In this document: in pieces, positions 1-5,138 of the stretch
How positions within the stretch are numbered: the stretch's first letter is position 1
How the letters are laid out: each line of letters opens with the position of its first letter
Assembly (NCBI GenBank): GCA_035493835.1
Contig: DATJHO010000153.1
Span: 1-5,138, forward strand
Direction of reading: 5' to 3'
Origin: DASZTU01 sp035493835
GTDB lineage: Bacteria > Pseudomonadota > Alphaproteobacteria > Rhizobiales > Devosiaceae
Length of the DNA: 5,138 bases
The notes under the pieces: generated by a model
What the model was told of the DNA's origin: nothing
What the model saw: the letters and a program-made list of their open reading frames with translations, nothing else
The model's database searches: none
Position numbers and translations under genes: made by a program

Positions 1-222
1 CACGCCCGAACCGGCAATGGCGAGCGGTGGCACATGCAGAGCGCGCTCGACCGCCTCCACCCCCGCCGCCATGCCATAGACCGCCACCGCCGCCGCGGCG
101 ATCAGGCCGGCAATGAACCCACCGCCCGGCTCGTTGTGCCCGCGCAGCAGCACGAAGGCGGAAAAGACCAGCATGACGATGACGATCAGGGGGGCTGCGG
201 TGCGGAAGATCAGCGAGTTCAT
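1..222 (-). CDS. mrpB: Mrp-type Na+/H+ antiporter subunit B (partial, N-terminal 74 residues)
   Basis: This is the start of an MnhB/MrpB-family membrane subunit of the multisubunit Na+/H+ antiporter; the gene runs off the left edge, and the family is usually about 140 residues, so roughly half is present. The translation begins MNSLIFRTAAPLIVIVMLVF. A first membrane helix spans about residues 8-26, followed by the family signature RGHNEPGGGFIAGLI at residues 27-41 and a second hydrophobic stretch (about 37-54). In Mrp complexes MrpB is one of the small subunits of the membrane assembly needed for antiport; its exact mechanical role is not settled. The ATG at 222 overlaps the mrpA stop in an ATGA arrangement and has a strong Shine-Dalgarno sequence, so the two are almost certainly one operon with coupled translation. 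MrpC to MrpG would be expected beyond position 1, but this cannot be seen. Confidence 0.93.
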   Translation of the reverse strand, partial: MNSLIFRTAAPLIVIVMLVFSAFVLLRGHNEPGGGFIAGLIAAAAVAVYGMAAGVEAVERALHVPPLAIAGSGV

Positions 223-2615
223 GGCGCCACCTCCGGCTTGGCCCCGACCGGGGCGCGGGCCCGGCGGGGCGGGCGCTTCACAACGGGCGAGGCCGCGAGG
301 CGGCGGCCGCCGACGACGAGGACTGATACGGCAATGGCGGCGCCCATCACCACCGAGATCTCGCCCAGCGTATCGAGGCCACGGAAGTCAACGAGGATGA
401 CGTTGACGATGTTGCGGCCGTGGGCCAGCGGCACCGAATTGGCCGCAAAGAAGTCACCCAGCCGAGGATCGAAGGGCACGGCGAGAACGGCAAGCAGCAC
501 GGCTGTCACGCCACCGCCGCAAAGCAAGGCGAGCACGGCGTCGCGCAACGCCATGCCTGGCGTGCGGCGCTCATGCCAATCGAGCCGGAGCCGCGTCATC
601 ACCAGCGCGAACATCACGACCGACAGGGTTTCCACCATGAACTGGGTAAAGCTCAGGTCCGGCGCCCCGAATAGTAGGTAGATCAGTGCCACCGCGAGCC
701 CTTGCACGCCCAGCGCCAGAATGCCCATCAGCAGGGTCCGGGCGAAGACGACCGCCGCGAGCCCGATTACCGCCAAAACGAGCCCCCCCCATTCGCGTGG
801 GGCCAATTCGGGCAAGACGCTCGGGACCACCACCCCGCCAAGGCTCGCCAGCGGCAGGATAAGGGCCAGTGCCAGAGCGGCGAAAACGACGAGCATGTAG
901 AAGCGGAGGCGCCCGTTCTGCCACGTCGTCGCGAAGGCGAGGGATAGGCGCAGGAGCCCGGCCATGAAGGCATCGAAGAGCGTATCGGCGGTCCAGCCCG
1001 GCATCGCCAGCAGACGACGCAGGAGGGTGCGGGCGGCATCCAGCCGCCAGAACAGCAGCCCGCTCAGAACCCAGGTTGCGATCGACAGCCAGAGGGCGGG
1101 ATCAGCCGGATCGAGGTGAAAACCGAGATGCCACTCCATCGAATGGCCGGCGATGCTCGTTGCGGCGGGCACGAAAATCCGGAGGCCGAACCAGGCGCCG
1201 AGGATGGCGGCACCGATGCCGAGGATGCCGAACAGCAAGGGTCCGGCCAGCATTGCCACCGGCCCCTCATGCGGCGCCTTGGGCGTCGGAATCAATGGGC
1301 CCATGAAGGGCTTTGCCACCAGCGCGAGGGCTACCGCGCCCAGCACCGCGTTGCCCAGCACAAGGACCAGCAGCACCAGCGGAGCCGCCCACTGCAGCGG
1401 GCCCGGTGCGGCATAGATTTCCTCCTTGGCCAGATAGCCGAGGGCCGGCGGCAGCCCCAGCATGGAGAAGCCGGCAAGGATCGCCGCAATGAAGCTCAGT
1501 GCCATGGTGTCGCGCAGGCCGCCGAGGGCCGTGATGTCGCGCGTGCCCGCCTCATGGTCGATGAGACCCGCAATGAGAAAGAACCCCGCCTTATAGAGCG
1601 CATGGGTGAGAAAATAGACGACGGCGGCCAATGCCGCCGCCTCGCCGCCGATGCCCAGCAACAGCACCAGCAATCCGAGCGAGGCGATCGTCGATTGAGC
1701 GAGGATCTGCTTGAGATCGATCTGCCTCAGGCTCCCCACGGCCCCTAGCGCCAAGGTGATGCCGCCGAAGGTGACGAGGGTAACCGTCCAGAGCGGTGTC
1801 CCCCCCAGGAGCGGCGACAGTCGGGCGAGCAGATAAATGCCCGCCTGCACCATAGTCGCCGAGTGGAGATAGGCCGAGACCGGGGTCGGCGCCTCCATGG
1901 CGTTGGGCAGCCAGAAATGGAACGGGAACTGCGCCGACTTGGTGAAGGCCGCAAGAAACATCAGCACTGCGACGGGCGCATAGAGCGGGCTGCCGGCAAT
2001 CGCCGCGCCCTGCCCTGCCATGCCGGAAAGATCCCACTGACCGGTGACCTGCCGGAGGAGAAGCGCGCCAAGCAGCAGGCAGAGCCCGCCCCCGCTGGTG
2101 ATGACCAAGGCCTGCAGCGCCGCCCGCCGTGCGCTCATCCGCGTATGGTCGAAGCCGATGAGCAGGAAGGACGCAACCGCCGTCAGCTCCCAGAAAGCAT
2201 AGAGCGCAACTGTGCTGTCGGCGAGCACCAGCCCCTGCATCGCCCCCATGAAGCCCAGCATGAAGCCGAGAAACCGGCCCTGATGCGGGTGCCCTTTCAG
2301 GTACGCGCCCGAATAGAGCACGATCAGCGCACCGATGCCGGAAATGCTCAGCGCGAAAAAGAGGCTGAGCCCATCGAGCGAAAAACTGAGATCGATGCCA
2401 TAGGCCGGCGCCCAATCGAAGCGCACATGCTGGACCTGGCCTGCGGCAATCGGTCCGATTTGGCTCGCAAGGTAAGCAAATATGGCAGCCGGAATCAGTG
2501 CCAGCACCCATGCAGCGTAGCTGCCCATGACCCGGCATAAGGCTGGTGCAAGCATCGCGGCGATGAAGGGGGCAATCACCATCGCAGCGATGAGAATGTC
2601 GAGCGAAGCGGCCAA
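219..2615 (-). CDS. mrpA: Mrp-type Na+/H+ antiporter subunit A
   Basis: This is the large subunit of the Mrp (Mnh/Pha/Sha) cation/proton antiporter of the inner membrane, related to complex I NuoL and to membrane-bound hydrogenase subunits. Its 798 residues match full-length MrpA (about 800). Domains in order: an N-terminal extension with helices (about 1-130); a NuoL/proton-translocation core (about 130-400) with E143 in FWELT, K226 and H233 in FTKSAQFPFHFWLPN, K302, H338, K342 and K397, all in the positions expected for proton-path residues; an MbhD-like (DUF4040) segment around APDLSFTQFMVETLSVV (651-667, with E662); and an MbhE-like end around NVILVDFRGLDTLGE (738-752). About 20 membrane helices are apparent. 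A basic, proline-rich tail follows (about 770-798). MrpA and MrpB are separate here, as in seven-gene group 1 operons, not fused as in group 2. The start is TTG at 2615: an in-frame stop lies at 2630-2628, TTG is the only usual start before the first helix, and the next Met (residue 12) lies inside that helix. Its ribosome site (GAGAG, 4 bases away) is weak. Confidence 0.95.
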   Translation of the reverse strand: MAASLDILIAAMVIAPFIAAMLAPALCRVMGSYAAWVLALIPAAIFAYLASQIGPIAAGQVQHVRFDWAPAYGIDLSFSLDGLSLFFALSISGIGALIVLYSGAYLKGHPHQGRFLGFMLGFMGAMQGLVLADSTVALYAFWELTAVASFLLIGFDHTRMSARRAALQALVITSGGGLCLLLGALLLRQVTGQWDLSGMAGQGAAIAGSPLYAPVAVLMFLAAFTKSAQFPFHFWLPNAMEAPTPVSAYLHSATMVQAGIYLLARLSPLLGGTPLWTVTLVTFGGITLALGAVGSLRQIDLKQILAQSTIASLGLLVLLLGIGGEAAALAAVVYFLTHALYKAGFFLIAGLIDHEAGTRDITALGGLRDTMALSFIAAILAGFSMLGLPPALGYLAKEEIYAAPGPLQWAAPLVLLVLVLGNAVLGAVALALVAKPFMGPLIPTPKAPHEGPVAMLAGPLLFGILGIGAAILGAWFGLRIFVPAATSIAGHSMEWHLGFHLDPADPALWLSIATWVLSGLLFWRLDAARTLLRRLLAMPGWTADTLFDAFMAGLLRLSLAFATTWQNGRLRFYMLVVFAALALALILPLASLGGVVVPSVLPELAPREWGGLVLAVIGLAAVVFARTLLMGILALGVQGLAVALIYLLFGAPDLSFTQFMVETLSVVMFALVMTRLRLDWHERRTPGMALRDAVLALLCGGGVTAVLLAVLAVPFDPRLGDFFAANSVPLAHGRNIVNVILVDFRGLDTLGEISVVMGAAIAVSVLVVGGRRLAASPVVKRPPRRARAPVGAKPEVAP
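228..234 (-). promoter_or_regulatory. Ribosome binding site of mrpB
   Basis: On the minus strand GGAGGTG lies just before the mrpB ATG, with 5 bases between them (7 from the GGAGG core). It sits inside the last codons of mrpA. Together with the ATGA stop/start overlap it supports the start at 222 and translational coupling of mrpA and mrpB. Confidence 0.75.
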
Positions 2616-2656
2616 TGAACTCTCGCGTCAATCTGGAGCAAGCCGACTCTATGCCT

Positions 2657-2680
2657 GTGGAGGCCCGGATTTGTCTCCAC
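2657..2680. repeat. Inverted repeat (6-base arms) in the mrpA leader
   Basis: GTGGAG (2657-2662) and CTCCAC (2675-2680) are perfect inverted copies separated by 12 bases. If mrpA transcription starts just downstream of the TATAAG at 2691-2686, this hairpin lies at the very 5' end of its mRNA. A six-base repeat of this kind can arise by chance in GC-rich DNA. Confidence 0.45.
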
Positions 2681-2681
2681 C

Positions 2682-2716
2682 TCAACTTATAGGTTCGCCC
2701 TTCGGCGACAAGTTGA
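2682..2716. repeat. Two-part inverted repeat over the putative mrpA promoter
   Basis: Outer arms TCAACTT (2682-2688) and AAGTTGA (2710-2716) are perfect inverted copies. Inside them TCGCC (2695-2699) pairs with GGCGA (2704-2708) around a 4-base loop, leaving an uneven internal loop (6 bases on one side, 1 on the other). It could be an RNA stem-loop in a transcript crossing it, or a dyad operator. On the plus strand the right outer arm can also pair with TTCAGC at 2723-2728, through GTTGAA at 2712-2717 and one G-U pair; the two pairings exclude each other. Confidence 0.55.
2686..2712 (-). promoter_or_regulatory. Candidate promoter of the mrpA operon
   Basis: On the minus strand TATAAG (2691-2686) is a good -10 match. 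The nearest -35-like sequence is CTTGTC (2712-2707), 15 bases away, which is short and a poor match. Transcription would start near 2680-2679, giving a 5' untranslated leader of about 64 bases. The element lies within the inverted repeat at 2682-2716, which would suit control by a dimeric regulator. This is a reading by eye only. Confidence 0.3.
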
Positions 2717-2782
2717 AACGGCTTCAGCTCTTGCAAAACAACGGGAGTGCTGGACCCGGCCCTCAATGCCTAACCGATCGTC

Positions 2783-2810
2783 CCCCTTGCAGGATAGGTC
2801 GGGGAAGGGG
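2783..2810. repeat. Inverted repeat (6-base arms) upstream of ptrB
   Basis: CCCCTT (2783-2788) and AAGGGG (2805-2810) are inverted copies around 16 bases. They overlap the candidate ptrB promoter from the -35 into the spacer. The G-rich right side could also form other structures, so pairing is uncertain. Confidence 0.35.
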
Positions 2811-2816
2811 TTAAAC
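2787..2816 (+). promoter_or_regulatory. Candidate promoter of ptrB
   Basis: TTGCAG (2787-2792), an 18-base spacer and TTAAAC (2811-2816) form a plausible sigma70-type promoter that would start transcription near 2823, some 24 bases before the ptrB ATG. If this is right, the upstream in-frame ATG at 2766 is outside the mRNA, in agreement with the start chosen at 2847. The match is moderate. Confidence 0.35.
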
Positions 2817-2836
2817 GTCCAGACGTCGTTCGATTT

Positions 2837-2841
2837 GAAGG
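2837..2841 (+). promoter_or_regulatory. Ribosome binding site deciding the ptrB start
   Basis: GAAGG ends 5 bases before the ATG at 2847. No comparable sequence precedes the in-frame ATG at 2766, so this site favours the shorter, 691-residue protein. Confidence 0.65.
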
Positions 2842-2846
2842 TGACC

Positions 2847-4922
2847 ATGTCCGTTACACCGCCTGTTGCAGCCAAGAAGCTCTATTCCTCCACGGTTCAC
2901 GGAATAACCCGCGAGGACCCCTATCATTGGCTCAGGGCCGATAACTGGCAGGAAGTGTTCGAGGCGCCGGAAGAACTCGATCCCGAAATTCGCGCCTATC
3001 TCGACGCCGAGAACAGTTTTTTCGAGGAGAATTTCGGCAAGCCCCACGCCGAGCTCAAGGAGAAGATTTTCCGGGAGATCCGGGGGCGAATAAAGGAAGA
3101 CGATTCCGGCATTCCGACCCCGGACGGTCCCTTCGCCTATAATTCGCGGATGGAAGAGGGCAAGCAGTACCCGATCCTGGTGCGGACGCCGCGCGAAGGC
3201 GGCGCGGAAACAATTCTCCTCGACTGCAATGTCGAGGCGGGCGGGGGCTATTTTGGCTTCGGCGGCGCCGAGCACGATCCCTCCCATCGCCTGCTCGCCT
3301 GGCTTGCCGACCGGCAGGGCTCCGAATTCTACACCGTCACCATTCGCGATCTCGAAACTGGAATGGATACCGGCGAGATCGTTGCGGACGTGGCGGATGG
3401 CGTCGTCTGGTCGGCCGACAGCAAAAGCTTCTACTATGTCGAATACGACGACAGTCACCGGCCGTTCCGGGTGCGGCGCCACGTGCTCGGCACGGCGCAG
3501 GCAGACGACGAACTGGTCTACGAAGAGTCCGATCCCGGCTTTTTCGTCGGCGTCGACGAGATGCTGTCGCGCAGCCACATCGTCATCGAGGTGCACGATC
3601 ACCAGACTTCGGAGGTTTGGCTGATCGATGCCAAGGAGGGTGGTGCCCCCAAAGTGGTGGCCCCCCGCGTCGTTGCGTGTGAATACGACGTCGATGAGCG
3701 GGACGGGATGCTGTTGATCCGCACCAATGCCGATGGCGCCGAGGATTTTAAAGTCGTGACCGCGCCGGTGGGGGCGTCGGCCCCGGAGAACTGGCGAGAC
3801 CTCATTCCGCACCAGGAAGGCGTGCTGATCCTCGACCTCATCGTCATCAAGAACCATTTGCTGCGCCTGGAACGGAAGGATGGGCTGCCGCGCATCATCA
3901 TCCGCGACCTCAGGACCGGGCGCGAAGAGATGATCCATTTCGAGGAAGAGGCGTATTCCCTCGGCATGTCGGTGGGCTACGAGTTCGACACCTCGACGTT
4001 CCGCTTCACCTATTCCTCGCCCACCACCCCGAGCCGCACCTACGACTACGATCTCGAGACCGGAGAGCGGACCCTGCTCAAGGAGCAGGAAATCCCGTCC
4101 GGGCATGATCCGGCGAATTACGTGACGCGCCGGCTGTTCGCCACGGCCCCCGATGGGGAGCAGGTGCCGGTGACCTTGCTCTATCGCAAGACGACCCCGA
4201 TCGACGGCACCGCGCCATGCCTGCTCTATGGCTACGGCGCCTATGGCATGTCGCTGCCGGCGGCATTTTCGGCTTCCGAGCTGTCGCTGGCCGACCGCGG
4301 CTTCGTCATGGCCACGGCCCATGTCCGGGGCGGCATGGAGAAGGGCTATCGCTGGTACCGGCTCGGCCGGCGTGAGCACAAGCCCAACACCTTCAACGAC
4401 TTCATCGCCTCGGCCGAAATGCTGGTCGAACAGGGCTTTGCCGCCCGTGACAGAATCATCGCCGAGGGCGGCTCCGCCGGCGGCATGCTGATGGGCGCCA
4501 TCGCCAATCTGCGCCCGGATCTCTTTGCCGGCATCATTGCGGAAGTGCCGTTCGTCGACGTGCTCAACACCATGCTCGACGACACCCTGCCGCTGACCCC
4601 GCCCGAATGGCCCGAATGGGGCAACCCGCTTTTCTCGGAAGAGGATTATCGCCGGATCGCCTCCTACGCGCCCTATGAGCAGGTAAAGGCGCAAGCTTAT
4701 CCGGCGATTTTGGCGCTTGCCGGCCTCACCGACCCGCGCGTCACCTATTGGGAGCCGGCCAAGTGGGTGGCCAAGCTCAGGGCAACCAAGACCAACGACC
4801 GGCCATTATATTTGAAGACGCACATGGAGGCAGGTCATGGCGGGGCCTCGGGGCGGTTCGACCGGCTGAAGGAAACGGCGGAGAGCTATGCGTTTGCGCT
4901 TCAATGCGCCGGATTGGCATAA
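2847..4922 (+). CDS. ptrB: Oligopeptidase B (protease II, S9A serine peptidase)
   Basis: This cytosolic serine peptidase of the prolyl oligopeptidase family cleaves short peptides after Arg or Lys (EC 3.4.21.83). It has no signal peptide. From the ATG at 2847 it is 691 residues, the usual length. Order of parts: an N-terminal segment with DPYHWLR (24-30), a beta-propeller (about 75-410) that restricts entry to small substrates, then the alpha/beta hydrolase domain. The catalytic triad is S543 in EGGSAGGML, D629 in GLTDPRV and H664 in EAGHGGASGRF; VRGG and VPFVDVLNTMLDD are also typical. Similarity to E. coli PtrB is nearly gap-free across the catalytic part. Oddities: the positions matching the two S2 aspartates of the enterobacterial enzyme are Pro471 and Ala473, and one of the two S1 glutamates is Pro589, while Glu587 is kept. 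The start is set by the GAAGG site and by family length; the ATG at 2766 would add 27 unrelated residues. It is divergent from mrpA and followed by sodB in the same direction, probably separately transcribed. Confidence 0.96.
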   Translation: MSVTPPVAAKKLYSSTVHGITREDPYHWLRADNWQEVFEAPEELDPEIRAYLDAENSFFEENFGKPHAELKEKIFREIRGRIKEDDSGIPTPDGPFAYNSRMEEGKQYPILVRTPREGGAETILLDCNVEAGGGYFGFGGAEHDPSHRLLAWLADRQGSEFYTVTIRDLETGMDTGEIVADVADGVVWSADSKSFYYVEYDDSHRPFRVRRHVLGTAQADDELVYEESDPGFFVGVDEMLSRSHIVIEVHDHQTSEVWLIDAKEGGAPKVVAPRVVACEYDVDERDGMLLIRTNADGAEDFKVVTAPVGASAPENWRDLIPHQEGVLILDLIVIKNHLLRLERKDGLPRIIIRDLRTGREEMIHFEEEAYSLGMSVGYEFDTSTFRFTYSSPTTPSRTYDYDLETGERTLLKEQEIPSGHDPANYVTRRLFATAPDGEQVPVTLLYRKTTPIDGTAPCLLYGYGAYGMSLPAAFSASELSLADRGFVMATAHVRGGMEKGYRWYRLGRREHKPNTFNDFIASAEMLVEQGFAARDRIIAEGGSAGGMLMGAIANLRPDLFAGIIAEVPFVDVLNTMLDDTLPLTPPEWPEWGNPLFSEEDYRRIASYAPYEQVKAQAYPAILALAGLTDPRVTYWEPAKWVAKLRATKTNDRPLYLKTHMEAGHGGASGRFDRLKETAESYAFALQCAGLA

Positions 4923-4923
4923 T

Positions 4924-4995
4924 CGCCTCGCCGCCGCTGTTGTTGGCCTGCCATAAACCGCTTATACCAAAGGCACTTCCTTCGTGCCCGAGGCG
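4924..4995. repeat. Nested inverted repeats after ptrB
   Basis: CGCCTCG (4924-4930), starting one base after the ptrB stop codon, is the exact inverted copy of CGAGGCG (4989-4995). Directly inside the right arm a small hairpin is formed by GGCAC (4972-4976) and GTGCC (4984-4988) around a 7-base loop. There is no U-run after either, so an intrinsic terminator is unlikely; a role in mRNA ends or in the sodB leader is possible but unproven. Confidence 0.4.
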
Positions 4996-5023
4996 CGACC
5001 AAGCCATTACTTCCAAGACCCAC

Positions 5024-5030
5024 AAGGAGG
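5024..5030 (+). promoter_or_regulatory. Strong ribosome binding site of sodB
   Basis: AAGGAGG is a near-perfect match to the anti-Shine-Dalgarno sequence, 7 bases before the ATG at 5038. It fixes the start and suggests high expression, as expected for a superoxide dismutase. Confidence 0.8.
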
Positions 5031-5037
5031 CATCCCC

Positions 5038-5138
5038 ATGGCCACGCAGTTCATTCTCCCTCCCCTGCCCTATGCCTATGACGCCCTGGCGCCCTTCATG
5101 TCGAAGGAAACCCTGGAATTTCACCACGACAAGCACCA
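5038..5138 (+). CDS. sodB: Fe/Mn-family superoxide dismutase (partial, N-terminal 33 residues)
   Basis: This is the start of an iron- or manganese-dependent superoxide dismutase, which converts superoxide to oxygen and hydrogen peroxide in the cytoplasm; it runs off the right edge (family length about 200 residues). The visible part has LPPLPYAYDALAPFMSKETL (residues 7-26) followed by EFHHDKH, typical of the alpha-hairpin N-terminal domain. H29 matches the first metal ligand (His26 of the mature E. coli iron enzyme), and H33 matches the conserved histidine four residues later. The remaining ligands and the residues that separate iron from manganese types lie outside the window, so the metal is unproven; sodB is chosen because the LPPLPYAYDAL start is typical of alphaproteobacterial iron enzymes. 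The start has a strong ribosome site, and no signal peptide is seen. Confidence 0.92.
   Translation, partial: MATQFILPPLPYAYDALAPFMSKETLEFHHDKH

Larger units (their letters stand above)
2616..2846. promoter_or_regulatory. Divergent intergenic control region between mrpA and ptrB
   Basis: These 231 bases separate the two divergent genes and must carry the control signals for both. I see no coding sequence: the Met at 2766, in frame with ptrB, would add 27 residues with no oligopeptidase B resemblance. Three inverted repeats are present at 2657-2680, 2682-2716 and 2783-2810, plus an ACGT-N4-ACGT dyad at 2815-2826. Neither strand shows a U-tract after any of the hairpins, so they do not look like intrinsic terminators. 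Candidate promoters for each direction are listed separately, and both are weak. Confidence 0.7.
4923..5037 (+). promoter_or_regulatory. Intergenic region with sodB promoter candidate
   Basis: The 115 bases between ptrB and sodB contain TTGTTG (4940-4945) and TATACC (4963-4968) separated by 17 bases, a plausible promoter starting near 4975 and leaving a leader of about 60 bases. No obvious iron-regulator box (Fur, Irr or RirA type) was found by eye. No hairpin with a U-tract is present, so ptrB lacks a clear intrinsic terminator and some read-through into sodB is possible. Confidence 0.45.

Noticed and set aside
34..681. Plus-strand open frame (215 codons) opposite mrpA and mrpB
   Set aside because: Low-complexity Arg/Thr/Ser-rich translation with no ribosome site; an antisense shadow of the antiporter genes.
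1116..1748. Plus-strand open frame (210 codons) opposite mrpA
   Set aside because: Arg/Gln/His-rich composition typical of the complement of hydrophobic membrane codons; no family resemblance.
1591..2766. Minus-strand open frame of 391 codons overlapping mrpA and the intergenic region
   Set aside because: It is a different frame of the mrpA coding strand, rich in Arg, Gly, Ala and His with no membrane or domain pattern; mrpA explains the sequence.
2766..2846. N-terminal 27-residue extension of oligopeptidase B
   Set aside because: No ribosome site at 2766, no signal peptide character, the family length fits the ATG at 2847, and the candidate promoter lies after 2766.
2811..4694. Long minus-strand open frame (627 codons) opposite ptrB
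   Set aside because: It is antisense to a clear oligopeptidase B, shows no recognisable domain, and long antisense frames are expected in GC-rich genes with biased third positions.
4972..4988. Intrinsic terminator for ptrB
   Set aside because: The GGCAC/GTGCC stem is only five pairs and is not followed by a run of T.
4777..5136. Minus-strand open frame covering the end of ptrB and the start of sodB
   Set aside because: It lies opposite two recognised genes and their intergenic region, with no domain and no support for translation.

Overview
The window looks like ordinary GC-rich chromosome from an alphaproteobacterium, probably of the Hyphomicrobiales (Rhizobiales). The reasons are the strong G/C preference at third codon positions, the alphaproteobacterial style of the oligopeptidase B active-site segment, and the start of the superoxide dismutase. 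This placement rests on protein style alone and is not firm below class level.

Layout. Bases 1-2615 are read on the minus strand. They hold the start of a multisubunit Mrp-type Na+/H+ antiporter operon: a complete mrpA (2615 down to 219) followed, with a 3-base ATGA overlap, by the first 74 codons of mrpB, which runs off the left edge. A 231-base divergent intergenic region (2616-2846) contains three inverted repeats and weak candidate promoters for both directions. Bases 2847-4922 on the plus strand encode a complete oligopeptidase B (ptrB, 691 residues) with an intact Ser-Asp-His triad. After a 115-base gap (4923-5037) with nested inverted repeats, a promoter-like sequence and a strong ribosome binding site, the first 33 codons of an iron/manganese superoxide dismutase (sodB) run off the right edge.

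Function. The antiporter genes would form one co-translated unit for cation/proton exchange at the inner membrane (Na+ tolerance, alkaline pH homeostasis). ptrB is a cytosolic peptidase and sodB an antioxidant enzyme. The three transcription units are not obviously linked in function; Na+/pH, peptide-turnover and superoxide functions are simply neighbours here.

I found no mobile element, CRISPR array, RNA gene or uncharacterised gene cassette. The points most worth a second look are (1) the structured divergent intergenic region, where an inverted repeat covers the best mrpA -10 element and a second hairpin would sit at the 5' end of the mRNA, and (2) the replacement in oligopeptidase B of acidic residues that set dibasic substrate preference in the enterobacterial enzymes. 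No stretch longer than 300 bases lacks a gene.
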